DNA of 64,000 bases, taken from NCBI RefSeq assembly GCF_001500125.1, contig NZ_LQIV01000001.1, positions 1 through 64,000 of the forward strand. Direction: 5' to 3'. The DNA is from Mycobacterium sp. IS-1742 (GTDB lineage: Bacteria > Actinomycetota > Actinomycetes > Mycobacteriales > Mycobacteriaceae). The translations under genes were made by a program, and so were the position numbers. The notes under the pieces were generated by a model. It did no database searches and had not been told where the DNA came from. It saw only the letters and a list, made by a program, of their open reading frames with translations. Shown here in pieces: positions 16,134 to 23,350 of this stretch (position 1 is the first letter of the stretch; the number at the start of each line of letters is the position of its first letter).

Positions 16134-16253
16134 CAAGCCGAATCTCTCCGGGGTACTCGCAACGTTTCCGTTGGGAGCTTCGATAGCTTAGGACACCGGT
16201 AGCTCAAACCCAAAACCAGGGTCGGCAGCCGACGCAGTATTGTGGTGCACCGC

Positions 16254-16329
16254 GCCCCTATAGCTCAGTTGGTAGAGCTACGGACTTTTAATCCGCAGGT
16301 CCCAGGTTCGAGCCCTGGTGGGGGCACCA
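16254..16329 (+). tRNA. tRNA-Lys (TTT)
   Basis: Cloverleaf on the plus strand: acceptor GCCCCTA/TGGGGGC, D-arm AGCTCAGTTGGTAGAGC, anticodon loop CTTTTAA (TTT), T-loop TTCGAGC, CCA encoded at 16327-16329. A TATTGT -10-like hexamer at 16239-16244 lies just upstream. The gene is divergent from the Glu-Asp-Phe cluster. Confidence 0.97.
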
Positions 16330-16338
16330 CATGCGGCC

Positions 16339-17904
16339 TCACCGGTCGGTGAGCACCTGCATCGCCGCGTTGTATCCCGGCACGAACGTGATCCCCGGCC
16401 CGCCGTGGCAGCCCGCACTGCCCAGATACAGTCCGTCGATCGGAATGGGCTGATCCACATATCCTTTCGGTCCCGGGCGGTTGGGACCGATCTGGTCGGG
16501 GTGGATGAGGCCGTGGCAGTAGTCGCCGCCCGGAGCGCCGAACATCGTGCCCATGTGCTTGGGCGTGAAGGTCGTGTGCCGGATGATCAGATCCTCGAAG
16601 CCCGGCGCCAGTCTGCTGATCTTGTCGATCACGCGACGCCCCATCTCGGCCTTCATCTCGCCGTAGCTCGACGGTTGGCCGGGGCCGGCGATCGGAAACC
16701 ACAGGGAGAAGGCCGACGCGGCGTGCCGGCCTGCGGGCGCGAGCCCCGGATCGTTCACCGACGGGATCTGCAGGGCGATCGACGGATCCGCGGGCACGAT
16801 GCCCCGCCGGCAGTCCTCCCACTGCTGCTGCAGTTCCTCGGGGGTGCTGAAGATCCCGATGTTGGACTGCATGGCCGGATCGTTGAGCAGTTCGTAGGGC
16901 GCCGCGAACTCCGGGACACCGTCCAGCGCGAAGTGCATCTGCAGGTAGCTCCCGCGGTGGTCGATGCGTGCGAACCGCTCCCGCACCTCCGCGGGCAGCG
17001 CGGTGGGATCGAGCAACCCGTTGACCGTCAGATCCGGTGCGACCGCCGACACGACGACGGGCGCGGCGATCGTCGACGCGTCGTCGAGGCGCACACCGGC
17101 GACGCGGCCGCCGGCGACGAGGATCTCGGCCACCGGCGAGCGCAGTCTCAACTCGCCCCCGGTGGACTCGAACTGCTCCCGCAGGTGCTCGGTCAGCGCC
17201 CCGATGCCGCCCCGCAGTTTCTTGACCAGCAGCGCGTTCTCGTCGGGAACGGCGAACCCGTACGCCAGCGCGGCGGCGGTGCCGGGGGTCTGCGGGCCCC
17301 GGTAGGTGGTGTTGACCGCCAGCAGCGACAACATCCCCCGCAGCGCGCCGTGCTTCTCGCGGTCGGGCAAGTACCGGTCGAGCACGTCGGTGACCGAGGC
17401 GAACAGCAGGTCGGTGATCGTCGACCGCTCGAACTCGTTCGTCGCGCAGGCGTACATCTCGTCGATCGACTTCGGTGGCGCGCCGGCCTCGAACCGGCCC
17501 AGCGCGCGCGTCGGCGCCTGACACCACGCCAGCAGCCCGGCCATGCCGTTCACCGCGTCCGCGCCGTGTACCTCGTTGAGGTGGGTCAGCAGTCTCATCG
17601 GGTCGGTGTAGTAGACGACGGGCTCGTCGCCGACGCCGCGCAGCGACACCGACATCACGTCGAGGTCCACGGTCGGCAGGGTGTCGAGGCCCAGCTCCCG
17701 GCTCACCGTCGCCGATGTCGGGATCTGCACGGAGCCGGCGATCTCGAACCGGAAACCCTCGAAAAGCTCGACGGTGGAGGCCATTCCGCCGGCGTAGAGC
17801 TTGGCGTCCAGGCACAGGGTGCGCAGCCCGGCGCGCTGCAGCAGGGTCGCCGCGGTCAGCCCGTTGTGCCCCGCGCCGACGACGATCGCGTCGAAGTCCG
17901 CCAT
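16339..17904 (-). CDS. Phytoene dehydrogenase-like FAD-dependent oxidoreductase
   Basis: 521 residues. The N-terminal dinucleotide-binding GAGHNG (10-15) in DAIVVGAGHNGLTAA and the C-terminal GLYLGSAGCHGGPGITFVPGYNAA FAD-contact motif place it in the CrtI/NAD(P)-binding Rossmann flavoprotein family. Members desaturate or isomerise carotenoids or other lipids; the substrate is unknown and no carotenoid genes are near. The start is MADFDAIVV; the frame runs far upstream through tetR in a shadow. A perfect 24-bp palindrome lies 25 bp before the ATG, so the adjacent TetR probably represses it. Confidence 0.9.
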   Translation of the reverse strand: MADFDAIVVGAGHNGLTAATLLQRAGLRTLCLDAKLYAGGMASTVELFEGFRFEIAGSVQIPTSATVSRELGLDTLPTVDLDVMSVSLRGVGDEPVVYYTDPMRLLTHLNEVHGADAVNGMAGLLAWCQAPTRALGRFEAGAPPKSIDEMYACATNEFERSTITDLLFASVTDVLDRYLPDREKHGALRGMLSLLAVNTTYRGPQTPGTAAALAYGFAVPDENALLVKKLRGGIGALTEHLREQFESTGGELRLRSPVAEILVAGGRVAGVRLDDASTIAAPVVVSAVAPDLTVNGLLDPTALPAEVRERFARIDHRGSYLQMHFALDGVPEFAAPYELLNDPAMQSNIGIFSTPEELQQQWEDCRRGIVPADPSIALQIPSVNDPGLAPAGRHAASAFSLWFPIAGPGQPSSYGEMKAEMGRRVIDKISRLAPGFEDLIIRHTTFTPKHMGTMFGAPGGDYCHGLIHPDQIGPNRPGPKGYVDQPIPIDGLYLGSAGCHGGPGITFVPGYNAAMQVLTDR

Positions 17905-17929
17905 CGACCGAGGCTGACACGTCACCTCA

Positions 17930-17953
17930 AGTTTTGTCAATATTGACAAAACT
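17930..17953. promoter_or_regulatory. TetR operator 1 (perfect 24-bp palindrome)
   Basis: Half-site AGTTTTGTCAAT followed directly by its exact complement ATTGACAAAACT, 12+12 bp without spacer, between the tetR stop and the oxidoreductase start. It is AT-rich in GC-rich surroundings and reappears at 18582-18605 with one base changed, so it is very likely the binding site of the intervening TetR. Confidence 0.8.
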
Positions 17954-17957
17954 GCGG

Positions 17958-18560
17958 TCAGCCGAGGCCGACCCCGCCCGCCACGGTGTCCAGCGCCTCG
18001 CGGGTCAGCCGCGCCAATTCGGGCAGCGACCGGTCGCCGCCGAGCATCCAGACCTCCATCGCGCCGAACACCGCGGCCGCGATGCAGCGGGCGGTGACCG
18101 TGATCCGCATCCGCGCATCGCTGCCGGGTTCGGGCGCGTCGTCGCGGGTGAGGTGCTCTTCGATCGCATCGGCGAATTCGGTCTCGACCTGGCGGATGTG
18201 GCGCGAGACGCGGCCCGGATCGAGCTCCTGGGAGCGCAGCATCGCGATCTTGGGCAGCGCCGCATCGTCGTACGGCGAGGCCATGATCGCCGCATGCACG
18301 GCCTCGATGAGCGTCTGGTCGGCCGACCGCTTCGCCAGGGCCGTGCGGAACCACTGCAGGCCCGCGTCGTAGTCGGCGAACAACAGATCGTGCTTCGAGG
18401 CGAAGTGGCGGTAGAACGTCCGCAGCGACACCCCGGCGTCCGCCGCGATCTGCTCGGCCGAGGTCTCCTCCACACCCTGGGCGAGAAACCTCACCAGCGC
18501 CGCCTGCCGCAGCGCCTCGCGGGTGCGCTCGCTGCGGGCGGTCTGGGCGGGCCGAACCAT
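17958..18560 (-). CDS. TetR-family repressor of the oxidoreductase/membrane-protein locus
   Basis: 200 residues. The helix-turn-helix is FLAQGVEETSAEQIAADAGVSLRTFYRHFASKHDLLFADY, followed by a C-terminal domain with TARCIAAAVFGAMEVWML. The gene is bracketed by two near-identical 24-bp palindromes: one behind it, controlling the oxidoreductase, and one in front of it, in the region shared with the divergent membrane-protein gene. This fits autoregulation plus repression of both neighbours. The inducer is unknown. The start ATG at 18560 (MVRPAQTARSERT) is chosen because the helix-turn-helix spacing is normal from there. Confidence 0.92.
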   Translation of the reverse strand: MVRPAQTARSERTREALRQAALVRFLAQGVEETSAEQIAADAGVSLRTFYRHFASKHDLLFADYDAGLQWFRTALAKRSADQTLIEAVHAAIMASPYDDAALPKIAMLRSQELDPGRVSRHIRQVETEFADAIEEHLTRDDAPEPGSDARMRITVTARCIAAAVFGAMEVWMLGGDRSLPELARLTREALDTVAGGVGLG

Positions 18561-18581
18561 GCACGCAAGGTACCGCACCCA

Positions 18582-18605
18582 AGTTATGTCAATATTGACA
18601 AAACT
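18582..18605. promoter_or_regulatory. TetR operator 2 (24-bp near-palindrome)
   Basis: AGTTATGTCAAT followed by ATTGACAAAACT: identical to operator 1 except for one T to A change in the left half-site (18586). It lies 21 bp upstream of the tetR start and 24 bp upstream of the divergent membrane-protein gene, so one bound repressor could shut both promoters. Confidence 0.8.
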
Positions 18606-18629
18606 TTGGACGGTCACGAGACTCCCGTT

Positions 18630-19124
18630 ATGGTCTCGCTCCTCCTCCACGGGATTCTCGGCCTGGTCGTCGTCGGCGTCCTCATCCGAACCAATCCGCA
18701 GATCTACGCACGCCTGCCTGCCGGCGCACAGGTCTCCGCGCTCGAAGCCTTCTACTACGTCGTCGGCATCGCCTCGATCGCGCTCGGCTACTACTTCAAC
18801 AACCAGTACGTCGAGCAGTACGCGCCGTCGGACGGTCTGCACAACTTCATCTGGGGCCCGGGCAGCTGGTCGGAATTCATCATGCTCGGCTACGACAACC
18901 CGGCGGCCAGTTCGGCCAGCCAGGACTACACGATCATGAGCGTGCTCATCTTCCCGGTCTGGGTGATCGTCGACGGCCGCAGGCGCGGCGTGAACCACGC
19001 CTGGCTCTTCATCGGCTTCATCCTGTTCGCCAGTTCGGCGTCGGCCTGGGCGTTCTACCTGGCCGCCGTCGAACGCCAGCGCAGACAGCAGAAGGCAAGG
19101 GTCGCAGTCGAATCCGCGGTGTGA
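18630..19124 (+). CDS. Small integral membrane protein, DUF2834-like
   Basis: 164 residues with about four membrane segments: LLLHGILGLVVVGVLI near the N-terminus, EAFYYVVGIASIALGYYF, MSVLIFPVWVIV and WLFIGFILFASSASAWAFYLAA. The second half, with a VDGRRRGVNHAWLF loop, resembles DUF2834 proteins. Function is unknown. The start is ATG 18630; the open frame extends upstream through tetR only as a shadow. It is divergent from tetR across operator 2, so it is probably a member of that regulon. The C-terminus is basic (RQRRQQKAR). Confidence 0.78.
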   Translation: MVSLLLHGILGLVVVGVLIRTNPQIYARLPAGAQVSALEAFYYVVGIASIALGYYFNNQYVEQYAPSDGLHNFIWGPGSWSEFIMLGYDNPAASSASQDYTIMSVLIFPVWVIVDGRRRGVNHAWLFIGFILFASSASAWAFYLAAVERQRRQQKARVAVESAV

Positions 19125-19140
19125 CGCGCCGTCCAGGCGA

Positions 19141-20145
19141 TCAGACCCTGGGGCTGTAGTGCATCGGGCTGTCGCGGTACTCGACCGGCGGCAGGTTCCT
19201 GGCCGGCGTGTGCACCAGCGGGTGGTCGGCGGGCAGCCGGCCGGCTTCGCGGTCCCACCCCGAGCGGGCGCGCGGATGGTAGCGCCTGCGCCCGGGCAGC
19301 AGTTTGAACGTCAGATTGACGGCACGGCCGAACAGTCGGTGCAGCCGCTCGTCCCGCCGGGACCAGCTGTAGCCCATCAACTCCCGCACCGGCGGGTCGT
19401 ACAGGCCGACGGTCACCCACACCGCGAACGGTCCGAGCACCTTGAGGTTCAGCTTCCACATCCAGTTCGGAATCCACTGCAGCGACGGGTGTTTCGGCAT
19501 CGTCGACAGGTCCAGGACTTCGCGGGCCGCCCAGTTGTTCTCCAGTACGTTGCGGCACATGTGGTCCCAGTACTGCTGGAACTCCTCCCACGTCTTCGGC
19601 ACCGGGCGCATGCTCATCCCGTACATCCGGTACCAGGTGATGTGCTCGTCGAACAGCTGGCGCTTCTCGGCTTCGGTGAGGCCGTCGCCGAAGCGCTCGG
19701 CGGTGAGGATCGTGCCCATGAAGAACGTGGAGTGCGCCCAGTAGAAGACGTCGGGATTCAACGCGCTGTAGCGGCGGCCCTGATCGTCGACGCCCTTGAT
19801 GCCGATGTGGTAGTCGCGCACCTCGGCCCCGGTCTGCGGGGCTCGGTCGCCGTCGAACACCACCCCGCCGATCGGGTACAGCGAGCGCAGCAGGCGCGGC
19901 ATCCGTTCGAGGAAGAAGATGGAGTGCTCCTGCACGGCGGCGCCGAGTTGGGGGTGCATGTTCTGCATCGAGCCCGCCCACGGGCCCTGGAGCAGGCCGC
20001 GCCAGTCGCCGAACAGCTTCCACGTCAGCGAGTCCGGCCCCAGCGGCGGCGGCCCGTCGTAGCCGCCCGACGTCACCGGACATCCACTGGCCACAGGGGC
20101 GGAATCGCTGGCCGCTACGGGTACCTCGGAAGTATCTTGACTCAC
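19141..20145 (-). CDS. MpaB/Lcp-like oxygenase (DUF2236 family)
   Basis: 334 residues, starting at GTG 20145. The segment GDWRGLLQGPWAGSMQNMHPQLGAAVQEHS and the SALNPDVFYWAHSTFFMGTIL and YRMYGMSMRPVPKTWEEFQQYW blocks match the oxygenase MpaB family (DUF2236), related to latex-clearing protein, which binds haem b in characterised members. Several His and Arg are placed to bind haem but cannot be assigned with certainty. Substrate unknown. It is divergent from a TetR gene with 71 bp between, which contains a GTGACA/TGTCAC inverted repeat, and is probably controlled by it. Confidence 0.85.
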   Translation of the reverse strand: MSQDTSEVPVAASDSAPVASGCPVTSGGYDGPPPLGPDSLTWKLFGDWRGLLQGPWAGSMQNMHPQLGAAVQEHSIFFLERMPRLLRSLYPIGGVVFDGDRAPQTGAEVRDYHIGIKGVDDQGRRYSALNPDVFYWAHSTFFMGTILTAERFGDGLTEAEKRQLFDEHITWYRMYGMSMRPVPKTWEEFQQYWDHMCRNVLENNWAAREVLDLSTMPKHPSLQWIPNWMWKLNLKVLGPFAVWVTVGLYDPPVRELMGYSWSRRDERLHRLFGRAVNLTFKLLPGRRRYHPRARSGWDREAGRLPADHPLVHTPARNLPPVEYRDSPMHYSPRV

Positions 20146-20169
20146 TGGTGCACTTTCCTGTCGGCGTCA

Positions 20170-20199
20170 GTGACACAAATTGACTACGTACGTTGTCAC
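20170..20199. promoter_or_regulatory. Putative TetR operator in divergent promoter region
   Basis: GTGACA (20170-20175) and TGTCAC (20194-20199) form an inverted repeat with 18 nt between; a second perfect palindrome ACGTACGT lies inside (20186-20193). The position between the MpaB-like gene and the divergent tetR is that expected for a TetR operator. Confidence 0.5.
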
Positions 20200-20216
20200 G
20201 AGAGCTTAGGAGCCAT

Positions 20217-20801
20217 GTGTCTTCCGGTCAACGACGCGGGCGCTGGTCCGGGGTCCCCCTCCAGGACCGCCAGGCGTTGCGCCGCGACGAACTGATCGCC
20301 GCCGGCGTCAAACTGCTCGGCGGTGCGGGCGGGCCCGCGCTGACCGTGCGCGCGGTGTGCCGGGAAGCCGGTCTGACCGAGCGCTACTTCTACGAGAGCT
20401 TCGTCGACCGCGACGAGTTCGTCCGCGCCGCCTACGACGACGTCTGCACCCGCGCGATGTCGGCCCTGCTCAACGCCGAGACACCGCGCGACGCCGTCGA
20501 GCGCTTCGTCGCGCTGATGGTCGACGACCCGACCCGCGGCCGGGTGCTCCTGCTCGCGCCCGCATCCGAACCCGTGCTCACCCAGTCCGGCGCGGAGTGG
20601 ATGCCCAACTTCATCGAACTGGTCCAGCGCAAGCTCACCCGTATCACCGACCCCGCCGTCCAGGCGATGGCCGCCACCGGACTGATCGGCGCGCTGACCG
20701 CGTTGTTCACCGCCTATCTGGACGGCCGACTGGGCGCCACCCGCGAACAGTTCATCGACTACTGCGTCGACATGCTGCTCAGCCGGGTCACCAGCCACTG
20801 A
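20217..20801 (+). CDS. TetR-family transcriptional regulator
   Basis: 194 residues from GTG 20217, which is 5 nt after an AGGAG ribosome site; a TTG further upstream is in frame but lacks such a site. The helix-turn-helix is LLGGAGGPALTVRAVCREAGLTERYFYESFVDRDEFVRAAY. It is divergent from the MpaB-like oxygenase and probably represses it. The next gene, desA1, is on the same strand 217 bp further on, with a similar GTGACA/TGTCAC pair in its upstream region. Confidence 0.9.
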   Translation: MSSGQRRGRWSGVPLQDRQALRRDELIAAGVKLLGGAGGPALTVRAVCREAGLTERYFYESFVDRDEFVRAAYDDVCTRAMSALLNAETPRDAVERFVALMVDDPTRGRVLLLAPASEPVLTQSGAEWMPNFIELVQRKLTRITDPAVQAMAATGLIGALTALFTAYLDGRLGATREQFIDYCVDMLLSRVTSH

Positions 20802-20903
20802 CCCCGCGAGCGTGGCGGGCTCCGATCGCGGGTACTCCGCACGGACGCCGCACCGCCTGGGACACGCGGATCCCGCAGGCCGAACGGACGCCCCGTGACC
20901 CAC

Positions 20904-20934
20904 GTGACACTCGCCGAACGGAACTTGATGTCAC
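20904..20934. promoter_or_regulatory. Inverted repeat upstream of desA1
   Basis: GTGACA (20904-20909) and TGTCAC (20929-20934), 19 nt apart, 85 bp before the desA1 start. The half-sites are the same as in the region at 20170-20199. The rest of the 217-bp gap holds no gene; the desA1 promoter must lie here. In M. tuberculosis desA1 is under TetR-type control (MadR), but its exact site is not something I can match by eye. Confidence 0.35.
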
Positions 20935-21018
20935 TCGGGTACACACATATGTTGAGTGCAACCAACAGGTACAGATAACTCCCCCACGAGCTCTGCACCG
21001 CGAGGAGGACGAGCACCG

Positions 21019-22014
21019 ATGCACGAGAACCTGACCGACCTGCACCTGCTGCACGAGCTGGAGCCGGTCGTCGAGAAGCTGCTCAACCGGCACCTGACCA
21101 TGCGCAAGGACTGGAACCCGCACGACTTCATCCCGTGGTCGGACGGCAAGAACTACTACGCGCTGGGCGGTCAGGACTGGGATCCCGAGCAGTCGAAGCT
21201 CTCCGAGGTCGCCCAGACCGCGATGGTGCAGAACCTCCTCACCGAGGACAACCTGCCGTCCTATCACCGCGAGATCGCGATGAACATGAGCATGGACGGG
21301 GCGTGGGGGCAGTGGGTCAACCGCTGGACGGCCGAGGAGAACCGGCACGGCATCGCGCTGCGGGACTACCTCGTCGTCACCCGCGCAGTCGATCCCGTCC
21401 AGCTCGAGGAACTGCGCGTCGAGCAGATGACCCGCGGCTTCTCCCCCGGCCAGAACCAGCAGGGCGAGCTGTTCGCCGAGAGCCTGTTCGACTCGGTCAT
21501 CTACGTGACGTTCCAGGAGCTCGCCACCCGCGTCTCGCACCGCAACACCGGTAAGGCCTGTCAGGACCCGGTCGCCGATCAGCTGCTGCAGCGGGTGTCG
21601 GCCGACGAGAACCTGCACATGATCTTCTACCGCGACGTGTCCGAGGCGGGCTTCGACATCGCACCGGACCAGGCCATGCACTCGCTGCACCGCGTGCTGC
21701 GCAACTTCAAGATGCCCGGCTACACCGTGCCGGAGTTCCGGCGCAAGGCCGTGATCATCGCCGTCGGCGGTGTCTACGATCCGCGGATCCACCTCGACGA
21801 CGTGGTGATGCCGGTGCTCAAGAAGTGGCGCATCTTCGAGCGCGAGGACTTCAGCGGTGAGGCCGCCCGCATGCGCGACGACCTCGGCGTGCTGGTCGAG
21901 GAGCTCCAGGAGGCCTGCGACAAGTTCGAGACCGCCAAGCAGAAGCGCCTCGAGCGCGAAGCCAAGATGGCCGAGAAGAGGGCCGGTAAGGTGCTCGCGT
22001 CATCAGCGTCGTAA
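21019..22014 (+). CDS. desA1: DesA1, acyl-ACP desaturase
   Basis: 331 residues of the ferritin-like di-iron acyl-ACP desaturase family. The iron ligands are visible as EENRH (106-110) and DENLH (196-200), each in a four-helix core. In mycobacteria DesA1 introduces a double bond into the mero-chain precursor of mycolic acids and is essential. The start is the ATG giving MHENLTDLHLLHEL, with a GAGGAGGAC ribosome site; the longer frame from 20956 is unlikely. The C-terminal coil KQKRLEREAKMAEKR is highly charged. The coding end runs into the start of the dus gene. Confidence 0.96.
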   Translation: MHENLTDLHLLHELEPVVEKLLNRHLTMRKDWNPHDFIPWSDGKNYYALGGQDWDPEQSKLSEVAQTAMVQNLLTEDNLPSYHREIAMNMSMDGAWGQWVNRWTAEENRHGIALRDYLVVTRAVDPVQLEELRVEQMTRGFSPGQNQQGELFAESLFDSVIYVTFQELATRVSHRNTGKACQDPVADQLLQRVSADENLHMIFYRDVSEAGFDIAPDQAMHSLHRVLRNFKMPGYTVPEFRRKAVIIAVGGVYDPRIHLDDVVMPVLKKWRIFEREDFSGEAARMRDDLGVLVEELQEACDKFETAKQKRLEREAKMAEKRAGKVLASSAS

Positions 22015-23165
22015 GTCCCGCGCGCACTGCGCTGCGGATCGGCTCCATCGAGCTGTCCAGCCCGGTGGTGCTGGCCCCGATGGCCGGCGTGACCAACGTC
22101 GCCTTCCGCACGCTGTGCCGTGAGCTCGAGGTGGCCAGGGCGGGCACCGTCAGCGGCCTGTACGTCTGCGAGATGGTCACCGCACGCGCACTCGTCGAAC
22201 GCCACCCGGTCACCATGCACATGACCGCGTTCGCCCCTGACGAGTCGCCGCGATCGCTGCAGCTCTACACCGTCGACCCGGCCACCACCTACGCCGCGGC
22301 GAAGATGATCGTCGACGACGGGATGGCCGACCACATCGACATGAACTTCGGCTGCCCGGTGCCCAAGGTGACCAAGCGTGGCGGCGGCGCCGCGCTGCCC
22401 TACAAGCGCAGACTCTTCGGCCAGATCGTCGCCGCGGCGGTCCGCGCCACCGAGGGCACCGACATCCCCGTCACGGTGAAGTTCCGGATCGGCATCGACG
22501 ACGCCCACCACACCCACCTCGACGCCGGGCGCATCGCCGCCGAGGAAGGGGCGGCCGCCGTCGCGCTGCACGCCCGCACCGCGGCGCAGCGCTACTCGGG
22601 CACCGCCGACTGGGACCAGATCGCCGCCCTCAAGGCACACGTCAGCTCCGTCCCGGTGCTCGGCAACGGCGACATCTTCGACGCCGACGATGCGCTGGCG
22701 ATGATGGCCGCGACCGGCTGCGACGGGGTGGTGATCGGGCGCGGCTGCCTGGGCCGCCCCTGGCTGTTCGCCGAACTGTCCGCCAGGTTCACCGGCCGCC
22801 CGCTGCCCGTGCCGCCCGCTCTCGGCGAGGTCGCCGACATCATCCGCAGGCACGGCGAACTGCTCACCGACCACTTCGGCGAGGACAAGGCGATGCGCGA
22901 CATCCGCAAGCACGTCGCGTGGTACTTGCACGGATTCCCCGCCGGATCGGATCTGCGCCGGGCGCTCGCGTTGGTCAAGACGCGCGCCGAGCTGTCCGAG
23001 CTGCTCGACCGTCTCGATCCCGACGTGCCCTTCCCGCCCGCCGCGACGGGCCCGCGCGGTCGTCAAGGCTCGGCCGCGTCGGTGTCCCTGCCGGAGGGTT
23101 GGCTGGCCGACCCGGACGACTGCACGGTGCCCGCGGGTGCGGACGTCATGCACTCCGGAGGCTGA
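22002..23165 (+). CDS. dus: tRNA-dihydrouridine synthase
   Basis: About 387 residues: FMN-dependent TIM barrel that reduces uridine to dihydrouridine in the tRNA D-loop. Visible are VVLAPMAGVTNVAFR, MNFGCPVPKVTKRGGGAAL with the active-site Cys, VKFRIGIDD, LHARTAAQRYSG and GNGDIFDADDAL. The first canonical start in frame is GTG 22065, but the residues before it (LRIGSIELSSP) also match the family, and the frame is open back to 21990. An ATC at 22002 with AAGGTG upstream would give a length close to Rv0823c, so a non-standard start is proposed. It overlaps the end of desA1. Confidence 0.85.
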   Translation: MSVVSPARTALRIGSIELSSPVVLAPMAGVTNVAFRTLCRELEVARAGTVSGLYVCEMVTARALVERHPVTMHMTAFAPDESPRSLQLYTVDPATTYAAAKMIVDDGMADHIDMNFGCPVPKVTKRGGGAALPYKRRLFGQIVAAAVRATEGTDIPVTVKFRIGIDDAHHTHLDAGRIAAEEGAAAVALHARTAAQRYSGTADWDQIAALKAHVSSVPVLGNGDIFDADDALAMMAATGCDGVVIGRGCLGRPWLFAELSARFTGRPLPVPPALGEVADIIRRHGELLTDHFGEDKAMRDIRKHVAWYLHGFPAGSDLRRALALVKTRAELSELLDRLDPDVPFPPAATGPRGRQGSAASVSLPEGWLADPDDCTVPAGADVMHSGG

Positions 23166-23350
23166 CCAGTAGCGATACCGAGACGTTCTCGAGACGTTCG
23201 CCGGCTGGATGCCTCACAGGAACGCTCGTTACGATGTGGTTCTCGCTGCAGCCCGGCTCCGGTGGCGGAGTTCTCGATGCGCTGCTACAAGACAGTGAGC
23301 ACTGCGCGCGTTCTCGGCGCGCACCACGCGAAGTCGGAGGCCGGTTGGAG

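Noticed and set aside
15832-16329. tRNA cluster as an integration site for a mobile island
   Set aside because: No integrase, no att-like repeat of a tRNA 3' end and no change of composition were seen around the cluster; the flanking genes look chromosomal.
17715-18629. In-frame upstream extension of the DUF2834-like gene over tetR
   Set aside because: Antisense to a convincing TetR gene; the membrane protein starts at ATG 18630, after operator 2.
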